From the NCBI RefSeq assembly GCF_002078875.1, contig NC_034412.1, positions 81,113,575-81,177,574 on the forward strand: a DNA stretch of 64,000 nt, read 5' to 3'. Origin of the DNA: Numida meleagris (taxonomy: Eukaryota > Chordata > Aves > Galliformes > Numididae). Below, in pieces: positions 49,208 through 61,464 of this stretch. Made by a program: the position numbers and the translations under genes. Within the stretch, counting starts at the first letter, position 1. The number at the start of each line of letters is the position of its first letter. Under the pieces are notes generated by a model. That model was given only the letters and a program-made list of their open reading frames with translations, did not search any database and had not been told where the DNA came from.

Positions 49208-50127
49208 TAACAAAATGTTACAGCTGCCAATAACGTGGAAATTGTGGATGTGCTTTCTGTATCAGAATATGGTACTTTCTCAACAACTTGTTGACACAGT
49301 TTTTACTTATACTGACTACAAGAAGAGGCTTACTGGTGTAAAGGTTGTGTTTTTTTTCTTTTTTTCTCCCACATCTCATAGCAGCTCTGTGGAACAGTAA
49401 AATCAAGAGCAGGTAGAAACATCCAGAGGCTTTACAAAACTGGAATTTTCTCTTTCACTTCAGTTTGGAATTAACTGTGTTGTTTAATATTCTGAATCCT
49501 TTGAGACATAATCTTGTTTTCTGGCTTCATATACTTCCCCTAAAACATGGGAATATTTGTACCATGAGACATAAAAACATGAAAGAACAAGGCTGAATAT
49601 TGAAGGCATCTGCTGTTCTCAGTAGGAATAGGATCCTGAGGGAATAGGATGATCTAAATGAGCTAATATAAATTGGGAATTATGACAGATTCATGTAGAA
49701 GAAACCTGAAATGGGATTCCGACTTAGTGCTCTGAGGGGAAAAAAAAAAAAAAAGATCTTTGACCTGTAATATTAAACTGGTATTGCATGAGTATTTATC
49801 TTTTTTTATATCAGCTGTTTCTTTTAACATTGTGTTCAGAAACTTGGCTTAGGAGACTGTGAGCAATATGTCTTCACTTGTGATCTTCTGCCTACTCCTT
49901 GTGTTTGTAACAGGATGGAATTAGATTTCAGAATTACACATGAGCATTCTTAGTTATCATATTGTCCTCGATTTTTGGAAATGCATGTGTAAGACTTGAT
50001 CAATAATAACACAAGCTTGTGCTTATTACAGTTTGGGGGGGAAAAAATAAAGAGTACTTTAAAAAGCATATATTCGTTATTCCATATCTATAGTATATAT
50101 TGAATAATGAGAAACTAAAATAGCTCA
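49208..50127. other. Non-coding block, nothing recognised
   Basis: Short unique sequence with an A-rich run (about 49740-49754). No gene recognised. Confidence 0.45.
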
Positions 50128-50575
50128 ATTGGAAGGGACCTACAAGTATTATGAAGTCCAACTGCTGGACCAAAAGTTAAAGCATGTTATTGAGGGCATT
50201 ATGGAAATGTCTCTTGAACACGGATGAGCATGGGGTGTCAGGCACCTCTCTGGAAGACTGTTCCAGTGTTAGATCACTCTCATGGTAAAGAATTTTTTCC
50301 AAATGGTCCATTATGATTCTCTTCTGACAGACATCTTTGTGCCCTTTCCACCACTGGTTATCAGGGAGAATGGCAATGCGGTCTTCTCTCAGCATCCTTG
50401 TCTGCAGACTTGACAACCCAAGTGTCCTGAGCCTCTCCTCAGGGCACAACTTCCATCCCTATTACCAATTTTGTTGCTTTCTTCTGGACACTTTGAAGTA
50501 ACTTAACACTCTTTTTATATTGTGGAGCTCAGAACTGTACACAGTGTTCAAGGTGAAGCTGATAAGAATAAGGTA
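50128..50575 (-). mobile_element. CR1 LINE 3' half fragment
   Basis: The plus strand starts GCTCAATTGGAAGGGACCTA, the reverse of a CR1 tail. The minus frame at 50177-50449 reads a CR1 ORF2 C-terminal segment (CPEERLRTLGLSSLQTRMLR and downstream). The segment at 50465-50560 (TTTGTTGCTTTCTTCTGGAC, then TGTACACAGTGTTCAAGGTG) continues the reverse of ORF2. It is diverged, so an older copy than that at 27106. Confidence 0.9.
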
Positions 50576-53500
50576 TGTGATGAGATATAAGATGAAACAG
50601 TTCCTTTCAGAGCAATCTTCTGTCTGCCTTGTTTGATGGACTTCTCACTCTCCTTTGCATCAATTTTTAAAAGTTACACCTAGTGTAGGTGAAGTGAGTA
50701 CTGGTATGTCTACATGGCTGTCATTCACTCAATTCCAGCTCCATATCAGTCAGCCTTGTAATTATGGCTGATTTTCCCCTGTTTCCCATCTGAAAAGCTA
50801 AATGCAACAGTCCCTGTAATTTTTATGGCATTTTATACAGCTTCAGTGAGTAACATTTGCCTTGAACACCAATTCTGTTTTCTAGAGGGTGATGTAATCT
50901 TTTGCCTAGTACACTTGGGCAGGAGTTCATGTTATTGTCAGTGTTGATGCTCTGTTTTAATATCTTGCAACCGCACTGTTATGCAATTGGAAACAGTACC
51001 TCCTCTGTTAAGGAGCCATGCATGCTCTTAACATGCAATTTTTCTCTGTAGAAACCCTACTAAAAATAAAAGAATGGGAGGAGGGAGAAAAACTCGTGAT
51101 TATTTCAAATAGTGAGATAAAGATCTATATTATGGATAAAGCGCTCTGATTTGCAGCTGATCTGTGGTTTTTAACTTCTGCCATGGGCTTTCATGCGTTG
51201 ATCTAGAATCAGCGAAGCCAGTAACAGCAAATTGTTTTGGAGCAAGTTGTAACAAATGGTTTGACTGAACAGATCCAAATAATCTCAAGACAAGATCTAC
51301 AGCAAATAAATGGGACTTGAGACCTCTGGAACTCCAGACTGATCATTAATAGATTTTTTTTTTAATGGCAGGTGTCATAATAAAGAATAATAGTTTGCAG
51401 CCACTAGTGCATAATGATTGCAATGAGAATCTTACAGAAAACAGAGGCTTGTGAAGCTGTATCAGGAAGCTGTTCCAGCCATGCTTTTCTGGCTGGCTGA
51501 AAAGATTCTTAAAGCACTTTTGTTTTCAGTGTCATCCTGAAATTCTGTCGCTTTGCCCTCCAATTTAGAAACCTATTACATCATATTTTCTGTTAAGTAG
51601 AATGCCAATTCCAGTCTGATATCACTGCATGTATTCCTACAGGCAAAGGAGAAAAGAAATGAAAAAGAACGTCAAGTGCTTTTTATTCTGTAATTCACTT
51701 TTTTAATGCAACTGCATAGATTTAGAATAAAACTTTTTTTCCCTTTGTGTGCCATTCTACCATTGAACTCTGCTTCCTGGGTTATCCTGTGTATATAGAG
51801 AGGAAGGTAACTCGTGGTCTCTTTAAAGGGGTAGAGGAAGACAGTTAATTGAAGAATCAGTACCAGCAGTATTTATATTGCAACCTCTTTTGAAGTTGTT
51901 ATAATTTTAAAAGATGAGTAGTTGCTTCACTGCTCCCTTTCTGAATGGGAGGAAAATCTGGAAGCATGCATTTTAGTACTGTGGATTTGTGGAGCCAGGC
52001 AAATGACTTGAGTGACAGTAAAAGCCTTGCTTTGCTAAGAAGTCTGAGTCAAGGAATTTTTGGAAAATGCAAACTTTGTAAAGCAGTTTAGGTGACTTTT
52101 TAATCTTTGATATTCAGCAAAAAGTTGTTGTCTTTATGTGAAGGAGATGGGCTGTATTATCCTGATGTGCATTTTCTGGTTAGCTTAGACCTGTAAGCAT
52201 ATATTTCTAGACAGAGTACCTCATTTTTTTTCACAGAGAAGCATCCTTTACCAGACACGCAGTACCAACCACTTCAAAAATATTTCATATTTCGCAAGTT
52301 ATTATGTAATGCTGGAATTCATATGTTTACTGATAGAATTAATGTTCATAGACTTTTCACATGTTTACAAGAAGTAGTAATCATGACTAGGCTTTGACAG
52401 TCTTCTCCAGCCTTAAATGCAGATCTGAGTAATTTTTTTCACGTATGACTACCTAAGCAGGGGTGGGGGATAATACTGAGTATTCAGAAAGCAGAATACT
52501 TCTCAACTTCAAAGTTGCTAGAACAACAAAATGTTTCTTTCAAGGTATCTCGTACTTGGCAGATCTGCAATGGCTGTTTCTAAGTCTAGATGTTTTATAG
52601 GTTACTGATGCGGGGTGGAAATAACTATAGGCTTGAAAATGCATTCGCCTTCATTCTGAATATTGATTTCCAAAGAATCTAACTTAGTTGGAAAAATGCC
52701 TTGGCCTTATTCAGTTGCTTAAACTCTTGAGTTCTGTAGTGTTTCTGTTACAACTTTTTGTCATTTTTTTAAAAGAAAAAACTGTGTTTTAACCACCAAA
52801 AGCCTTGTCCCAATTACAATGCATAACACTGCTGATATCCTTCTAACCCAAGGGGAATGCCAGGAGGAATTTTTGCAGTTGGTTTAAGATAACAAAAGAG
52901 GATCATTAAAATTTGATAATCTTCTACTTAAATAAAGCACTGCTGGAAAAGGAAAAGCTATTGCTCTGGGCAAACCAGATTTTTTTTTTAGTTTAAATGC
53001 CAGATGCTAATAACCATGCAAGTGATTATCTGGTAAAGGGACCAGATAAAGAGGAGTTATAAAAGAGAGCATATTTATGGAAGTTAATGAAGCCTGGACG
53101 AGAAGTGGAAATGATTTTGAAGGTCCATTTCTAGAAGAGAAACGAGGATAGGTGGTGCAAGAAACTTCATGAGAAAAGTCTAATTTACTGTGAAAGAACA
53201 AAGAAATTACGTAGAAGCTATATTTTTTCCCTAATTCAGATACCTTAACTTCAGATGTCTGTCATAACATAAAATAAGAATTAGCTTACTTCTTGCAGTC
53301 TCTGTGCTCTCGTGATCTGTCTCAAAATGATGAAAGCGCTGAGAGGATGGGATGCCTTTTCAATGAAAGGCATTGAAAGGAAAGCAGATTCTCATGGTAA
53401 TAGGAAGTGCTTAGCACAAACTCTTGCTATAGGTGAAAGAGGGAGCACACCCTTTTGTCTATATCTTCTCTATACATCTACAGAGCCAAGACTTTCATTA

Positions 53501-56500
53501 AGATAAATGATATAGTCAGAACACAAAAAGGAAAAATAGTTATTAGTCTAATTACAATCATATTAACTATTCTTCATGGTCTACAATCTTGTAGTGCGTG
53601 ACCTTCAGGAGTAATTTCATTTTATCGTTCTTCCTTCCCCAGATAGTATCATAATCCTCCCTCAGTCTGTGCGATGTTTTGAAATAATGCTTTGTGCTAT
53701 TGGTTGGTGCTCTTCTAACTATTATAAATTATTTTCAAAGCAGTGAGTTGTATAAAGCACCCTTGTGATGCTTCCCACCCCTAAAGCAAAATATTTAGAT
53801 ACAGGCTTTCCTCAATATTTAATACCATAAATGTTTTCAAATGTTTTTACCTTCAGAGAAAATCAAGTGCATAAAACATTTGCTACCAGTGTATTTTGTT
53901 TTCTGTTTTTCTCCTCTTTCATCAGGTGGAAAACAAGGAGTTAAACTAGTAATATGTGACCAACCTTAATTCTCTGAATAATCAGTATGGGGGAGTCTGG
54001 CTAATGATATTACAAAATAGCGTAGGATGAAATGCGATTCCTAATTGAAAGCATATTTAATTTAAAGAGACTGTTTAATCAAGAGGCAAGAACTAAAACT
54101 GTATAAAATATCATACAACTTTTATTGACCAAAACTGATAAGGACATCTTTGCAATTAAGATGTTTATATCTGACAAGTTACCTGTGTATTGGGGAAAAA
54201 AGTCTGAAATTTCCAATCTAGTTCCTTGGATGTGAGATAACTCTAATAGAATTTTTAACTGAAGAGCTTATCTCTTCCATTTTTAATACAGTTTCTGAAA
54301 TAGAGGTAGCTGTCCTATTCTGATGGGGGAAAGTTTGAAGTCATAATTTCTGTAACATAAAATGTGATTTCCACTTGGTGACTAACGTTCTATATCCAGG
54401 CACACAGAGCAGCTGCTGCAAACTAAGGAACTTCTGCAGGGCTTAAACAAAAGGAACACTCATTCATCCCTGCACTGTAAAAGACTTTAAATGTTTACCC
54501 TCACTTTTCTAGTATTTAAGAGCTGTTTTCTTCTAGTAGTATTTCCTCTCCTCTCAATGAGATCAACAAGCAGTGGTATTCTCTTGTTTGTTTCATTGCC
54601 ACTACTCAAGACTGTGTGTGCATGTGATAGAAAAATTACTGTTCTTCATGCTGATCTATGGAGATGAGAAGAGTGCTCTGTTGCCATTACTGGCCTTGCA
54701 GTTAACTTCCTGTTCCAGGCTTCTGAGTCGTAAATTTATTTATGGCCAACTAATGAAATTTTCTCTTGCTTGCCTGGACCATATATAGACTGTTATAGTT
54801 ATAACTGACTTGTAACCTCATAATAGTTGAGCTGATGATAAAAACTACTTCACTTCCTTAGGCTATAGAGTTGGAAAGTGAGTTGAATTTATGCTGAGGC
54901 CTTTATTTGATTAGATCTCTTAGACTGTGTAATCGCTAAGAGTCTGCAGTGATCTCATGCTAAACTTCTGTGACTTCCTGAAATATGAAACACATGGGCC
55001 CAAGCACCCAATGCACCTGCTGTGCCATGGGGTGTTCCCAGCTGGGAAACACAGATTTGGCCTTTTGTTAATGCCTGTGGGTAACACATGAAATAAAATT
55101 CCCTGTTTGCTCTGTTGCCCTGCTTTTCCTTCTGTCTGTCCTTCCTTCCTTCCGTCCATCTTTAAGATTAACTTTGATTCTTTCTCCTTCCATCTCTGGT
55201 TCCTGGGGACTGATTTAAAGCAGCATTGCACAAACAGGAGGGAAGCTGATCTAAAGCTGCAGGTAGTTGTGGCCATCGTTCCTGGAGAGCTGGCAGCATA
55301 CATGGCCACAAAAGAGCGTGTGGTAGGAATCAGGAAGAGAAATGGTGATACTGCGGGATGCTGTAGATTTTGATGGCCTTATATATCTTGTGTAGTGTGA
55401 CTATAATGCAGACTCTGCTGCCTCTGTAAAAGAAACCTCTAAATTAAATGGATGTGATCCTCTCTGTTTTATATCCTTGATCTCTTATGTGCTATGTTCT
55501 CCAAAGATCTTTAACTAAAGGGTACTGCAGGAATGCACACAGACTGCTCTCAGTACTTGCGAGACCTGTTTGGAGGGGAAGGCAGACAGCACAGGCCTTG
55601 CAGTGTGGTAGCTTAACTTTACTTAGCAGAAACAATTTTAGGGTGCAAGGCAGCTATTTTAACATTATTCCAACAAAGGATGATGTAGTCTGTTAGTTCT
55701 GAGGAGCTATTTGGGGTGTTGCCTTTGCCTTTTCTTTCTTCTCATTGAGGTAGTAGCTGCAATGTATTCATCCAAACGCACTACAATTCTTGCAGGATTA
55801 AGGATGTGAAGACTTGAGCAGTTACACCTCTAAATCTTAATTTTCAGTTTAATTTGAGAATCAAACCAAATCTGCAAATTTACAACATCTACAATTGTTT
55901 GGGGCTAGCAAAAATAATGGGGTAGGTAGAGTTGTGGTGGCAGTAATTATGTGTATATGTCAATGTGAATTTCAACAGTGAACTCATGAATATTTTTACT
56001 GACTGGCCCAAGATGTACATATGCATTTATTATGATGACAGAATTCTCACTGCTGAATCAGTACAATGACTCTTCAGTCTTCCTAGGAACACTGCATACC
56101 TAGTATGCATAAATAAAAGATGTTCCTGATGGATTTATGTTTTTAACAGATTAATGTCATTAGTCAAAAAGCAGAATTTTCAATTTTTTTTTGACATGGA
56201 CATTATATATTTTGTGTGTGTATATATGTACAAGTCTTTAAATAACTATGGAACTTATAAAGGATATGATTCCTATAACAGTGAAGTTAATCCTTTATGA
56301 TTTTGCAGTTATATTCCACTAAATAGAGATGTATAAGACTAGTGCAACTAAAAGGAGTTACAACAACTCCAGATATTTTTTTCCATTGGGAATTAATCGT
56401 TTCTTTGGAGGCAAAATTTAAACTTATTATGAACGGCGTATGTGAACTTGTGATAGCAGTCCAGAGCCACAATATAAAAAAAACAAACAAACAAAAAAAA

Positions 56501-59500
56501 AAAACACCACAACCATATACTTTTTGATAGTAGTATGTCTTAATATTTTTGAGAATACCCAGCATTGTTTTTAAGTTGGAAGATACGACCATACATGCAT
56601 ACGCAGCATGATCTGTATAATAAGGATGAAAAGACTTTAGTGTTCTGTGGAAAGATTGTTCATAACGTTGCCCAGGCAGTTTTTATAGTTAGCTTTGCAT
56701 ACAGAAATTCAACTTATATTGAACATTAAAGACAGTACTTCAGGTTCTGCTGTAAGAATTTTACAGTGCGTGCACAGAAATCAATGTGCAACATGAAAAC
56801 TACATTATGCTGTTTTATGTTTCAGCAAGTTAAGTCCCAATCTTGTTTTTTCTCCAGCAGAAATTTCTGGCTGGCTGGGGAAGGTCAGGCTGGGAAGGTA
56901 CTCCTGTTTGACACTGCAACATCGCAGAGTGATGAATATTTAATCAGGCAAGAGAGGACTATGTGGGAGGTTGAGGCAGCTGCAGCTCCTGGTTGACTGT
57001 CTGAAGCATCATCTTAAGAGTGTCACATGTAAATGAACTTTTGGTATAAGCTTCAAGGACACAGAGCAGTGTGAAAAGAAACAGGCATTCTGATTGGTAG
57101 CTACTTACAGGAGAGTCAGAAATAAAAGAGGCAAATAAATGTTTTAAGAAAGGTTTTTGTTACACTGGTCAAAGGTTTTATACTCTGGCAGGCTAAACCA
57201 CCAGATTTTATTCAGCTCTATAAACTTAACAGAAAATTAAGTTTAAAACTATAAAATTGAAATACAACACTGATAGAAGTAATTTCTTGTTTACAGGTAT
57301 CAGCTATTAGAATGGAGCATGTGGATGATTTGTTGACATTATGCAAACAGCATGGAATAGCAGTCATTCATCTGTAGTACTGTTTTAAGCATGGTAATAA
57401 AATTGTTTGAATTCTGAAGACGTTATTCTTAGCAAACTTTCAGGAGAAGGTAAAAGCTATAGGCAAATGTAGGAAGATTGTGCATTAATTTTCAGTGGCA
57501 TAGGCCAGAGTAAAGGTCTTTCTTTTATGTTGCACATTAAGAAACATTACATGCAGGATGAGTGAGTAAAGGATTCAGAAAACTTTGTTCCCTATGCAGG
57601 GTGAAAATAAAGTACCAAAAAAAAAAAAAAAACCAACAACAAAAACCCTGCTATCTTAACCAAGGATGCTGGCAGTCCCCTTGCCATCTGTCCTGGGGTC
57701 TGAGGTAGATACTATTCCCACACAAGACAGAGTGAGGTCCAGTCTGCATTTCACATGGACATCCATTTGAATATGAAGTAGATGAAGCAGTAGGATTCTT
57801 ATCTGTCACTATAACATTCAGGATAGACAACAGCTGTTTTAAGCCATGTGAATTTAGCTTTATCCCCTACCATACTGGTATTGAGCAGTGGGGAAGGGAA
57901 TATCTATCTGCAATTCTGCTTTCCCACCTCACATTCTACAATGTAACAATTACTGGTTTGTATTACTGTCTAAGACTAAATTTGGGCAAATAAGGGGCAG
58001 GAGAATTTTTTCTTGCTACTTCCTGAAGAGATGGCTGACACACTCATACAAATGGTAAATACTGTGGAATTCTGCAGTTTCTGGTAATTTTTCTGATGCT
58101 GCTACATATATTTTAGATGTTGGCCAACTTTGGATACCTTGGTACAAGATGCTGTTGAGTCAAGAAGTAAAAGCAGAGAAGAGCAATTAAAATAAACTCA
58201 CCAGGGACTCTGACTTAGTACGACTCTTGCATTTGTGACAGGCAAGAAGCAACAGAAAGGAGATCTGATGATGGTCATCTATGTGTGGCAGCTGTTTGCT
58301 CTGCTGATGGTAAACATCTTGCTGTTACCTTGTGCTCACCCATCTGCTTGTTCTTGCCCATCTGTTACTTCTTGCCATGTAATTGTAAATATTACCTCTG
58401 TTCTTTGAAATAAGAAGGCTGATAGAAACATTCACTTGTGGAATTCAGCCCTTACCTTACTAACATAAATTCTAGCAAGGTTTTTGTTAGCAGTGTGAAA
58501 ACCACATAAAGGTTTTCAATGTTCCTGGTTGATCCTTTCTGATGTTTAGGCATCTAACTGATTTTTTTTTTTTTGTCTTTTTTAGAAGATTCAGACTCCC
58601 ATCTTTTTAGGAGATAGCACAGGCCAGCCAGTTCAGGAAAGAATTCAATGCTTTGCAGATGGATGGATGTTAAAATGTGTGCAAATGAAATGTACAGTGC
58701 AGTCTCCGAGAAGCCGATCAGTTTGTGTATTCTGTATATACTGCTTCAGTGCATGCTGAAGGCTGAATCTATAGGTTGAATAGAATTGATTTTCATAGAA
58801 GCAATGTTTTACTGCTGTTTTTCTTGTGGTGATTCTTCTAGCTTTGTTTAGAGATCTTCATAGAAAATATTTGATTAATAAAGAGCCGTGCAATATCATA
58901 CACTACACTTCATACATTCAGGAGAACTCTTCTCTTTTGCATTTAAAGTGGACTGCTGCTATGGTTTGTCTCCTTTAAAACAAATAAATAAAAACACGTA
59001 TTTCTTCCCTGGTGACTTCATTGTTTCATGTGGCATCTGGGATACCAATCAACTAGCCTAGGTAAACTAATTTGAAAATCCAAGAGTTTACAAGGAACGC
59101 TTAATTTGTCCTTCCATTTTGCTTTTCCCAAAATCTGGGGGGATGGGAGGATATTGTTTTGTTTTACATATTTTATTCATTCTCTGTTGTATTTAAGTAA
59201 TAGTTTTTAAATGCTGATTCAGATCCTTCTGATGTTATAGGAATCTTTTTTTTATTATTTTTGTTTTAGATTTTAGTTCAGACCTGTAGATTATGAACCA
59301 TTAGGGGAAGTCATGCCTATAGAAATAAAGTACTTACTTATTCCAGTGCAAAAAGACTATTTCTGAAGAGTCCTATAAAATAATTTTTTTAAAAGATACC
59401 AATATATGATATAGGAGCTGATATTTTCCAACTTTTTCACTTTATTGTGATGTAATGTGTTCACTGACAAAACCATGGTCACTTTATTACACTTTTCCAT

Positions 59501-60744
59501 TGTGATTTTTCTGACCACTCTTCCCTCGTCAGCTTTTTGACTTGGATAAGCAGCTTCAGTCCAAAGATTAGTTGGCCATTTATGCTGAGCAGAGCAATAG
59601 GGTAGCTAGATGTGGATCCTGTTTTATCAGAATACTGTGCTGTTAGTTAAAATCCTCTTAATGAAGCTGGTCAGAAACCTTTCATGAACCCTTTCTTAGG
59701 CGATAATTAACGTTACTGCTGTATTTGCTAAATCTTTCACATTTCAAATGAGTCAGAAGTGATGCTGCTTTGTTTTAGGGGAGGGGGGGAAAAGCACAGA
59801 ACAAAACCCATGGTCTTGCTGACAATGTGTATTTAAAGTATTTAGAAAACTGATATTTCAGATCTTCATTTTGAAGTAGTACTGCAATTGAAATTTACAT
59901 ACAGCAGTTAAAGATGTCAAAGGATTAAGCGGGTCAAGGACTCTGGCTGAGCACCATTTGCACCGGCCTCTTGTCCTCAGCTAAACTAGAGATGCACCCA
60001 CTTCTGTTTTCAGTATCTATCTTCACTTCTACCAGCTATTTGGGGGATTTCTTTTTCAGAGATGGAAGAAAGTGTTTTGTCAAACTCTTCATGTTAAAGT
60101 TTTGCTTCCTTGTTGTTGCTTTTTTCTAATGCCTTTTACAACATTTAATGTGATGGCTAAAAGTTGCCCAGTTCCTTCTCAGGTTGTCATGCACTGGGCG
60201 AGTGTCGGGACTTCTTGGAGCTCTGTTTCATTCTGGCTCTCTGTTAGTGGTGCAGTCTCACTGCAAGCAGGAGAAAGCAGGCTTATTTTAGATAGCATAC
60301 ACAGAAATTATGTCATCTAACTGCAAGTTTGATAGTGCTTTGATGTGTTGATCTTATGATGCATTTATCCTTGATCAATGTGTAATAAAAAAAATAGCAT
60401 GGAGAGGTGCACTTGCGTGTGTTGCACTATTTTTTTTAAAGGCATTCACCAAAATGTTTATGTGGTCAATGCTGTCTTTAAAATTAGATCAGACAGTGAT
60501 TTTCTCCTGGTAAGCTTTTCCCTAATGGGTTCTTTGTCTTCTTTTAACTGTATTAGGCATTGCCTATTGCATCACCAGCTAATGTGATAGCCAGAGTTGT
60601 TCGGAGTTCGTGTGGTAGTCCGAGGGAAATGTGCTTTTCAGATTCTCTGACCATGGATAAAGACTTCAGCAGAACATGTTTATTAATATAGGAAGCACTT
60701 CTCTCACGCAAGGCAGAAAACAATGGGTTTATGAGGGACTAGAA
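50576..60744. other. Non-coding block upstream of the CpG island
   Basis: About 10 kb of AT-rich DNA with no recognised gene. It holds simple sequence: a CTTC/CTGTC-rich tract near 55129-55160, an A-rich tract with AAAC units at 56475-56504, and AATAAA (57606-57611) followed closely by A16 (57617-57632). An exon too small or too diverged to recognise by eye cannot be excluded. Confidence 0.45.
56475..56504. repeat. A-rich simple repeat (AAAC units)
   Basis: A-runs are interspersed with AAAC units over about 30 bases. It is an ordinary low-complexity tract. Confidence 0.85.
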
Positions 60745-61320
60745 AAGAGCGCGTGTGGCTTCCTACAGAGGTGTTCTCGCAGCCAGCGGGCTGGGAGCAG
60801 GGTTCCCACGCGGGGGCCGCTCCTCTCTCTACCCGGGGCATCTCGCACCTGGCGGCGGGTGTCAGGTTAACGCCGCTCGGAGCCCCTCAGCTCACCGCCT
60901 GCTTTCGTGCCCGCAGGTGGAGGCGAGGCGGTCCTCCGCTCTGACCTTGAGCAGCGCGATAGCTATAGCGCTGGGACGTTTCCTCATCAATCCATGGCGT
61001 GACATTGGATTATTTTAGCTTTTTCCCGCCACGCCCTCCCCACCTGCCTGCCGATTCCCCGAGGACACAGCCTCTCCGTGCGTGTGTACGCGGTGTCAGG
61101 GGAGGGAGGCGGCCCCGCCCCGGCCGCCCCGGGGCTGCGGCTCCACCGAGCGGCCGCGGGCGGCGGCGGGGGCGGCCCCGCGGGGCAGCGCAGCGCACCC
61201 GGAGCCCTGCGGGGCTCGGCCCGGCCGCTCCACGGGGCGCTCCCCGGCAGCAGCGGGGGCTGCGAGGCGACGAGCGGGGAGGCTGCCAAGTGCCTCTGAA
61301 GTTTGCTGGCGGAAACTGGT
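60745..61320 (+). promoter_or_regulatory. CpG island promoter of the KCNIP4 alternative first exon
   Basis: GC content and CpG density rise sharply from about 60745 and peak at 61090-61270. There are GC boxes such as GGCCCCGCCCC (61111-61121) and GGGGGCGG (61168-61175), and an inverted CCAAT box (ATTGG, 61004-61008). No good TATA box is visible, consistent with a dispersed CpG-island promoter. It lies directly upstream of the coding start at 61377, so much of it is probably 5' untranslated region. A second CpG-rich patch continues in the intron at about 61615-61800. The transcription start cannot be placed from sequence alone. Confidence 0.8.
60994..61002 (+). promoter_or_regulatory. Possible minimal upstream ORF (start-Ala-stop)
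   Basis: ATGGCGTGA within the context TCCATGGCGTGA forms a start codon, one alanine codon and a stop. If transcription starts upstream of it, it would be a two-codon upstream ORF ahead of the KCNIP4 start. Its position relative to the transcription start is unknown. Confidence 0.3.
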
Positions 61321-61376
61321 CCCTCTATCGGCAAAAGTCTCCTGGCTCTCCTCAGAGGAATACGTTGTTGCTTAAG

Positions 61377-61464
61377 ATGAGTGGCTGTAGGAAGCGGTGT
61401 AAGCGTGAAATCATGAGGTTTGCCCAGTACCTCCTCAGGCTAATCACAGGTTCTCTTCACACAG
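61377..61464 (+). CDS. KCNIP4: KCNIP4 (KChIP4) alternative first coding exon, 5' part only
   Basis: This encodes the N-terminus of a Kv channel-interacting protein, a calcium-binding EF-hand subunit of Kv4 (A-type) potassium channels that adjusts channel surface expression and inactivation. The exon has 29 complete codons beginning MSGCRKRCKREIMRFAQYLL and ending GSLHT, plus one G. The donor is CAG|GTAACA, with the intron from 61465. The split codon begins with G, consistent with the Asp expected before the shared SVEDELEMATVRHRP exon of KCNIP4. The start has A at -3 (AAGATGA), and no other ATG lies in this frame back to the stop at 60966. The MSGCxKRCK opening also occurs in an alternative KCNIP1 isoform, but the RFAQYLLRL...TGSLHT part fits KCNIP4 as I remember it. 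Cys4 and Cys8 with basic neighbours suggest palmitoylation and membrane attachment. The EF-hand exons lie downstream, outside the window. Confidence 0.85.

Noticed and set aside
48842..49213. 123-codon minus-strand frame
   Set aside because: It lies almost wholly inside the ERVL-like LTR, which is non-coding.
60987..61334. 115-codon minus-strand frame across the CpG island
   Set aside because: GC-rich DNA keeps several frames open at once on both strands here. The arginine/proline/alanine-rich translation is typical of such shadows.
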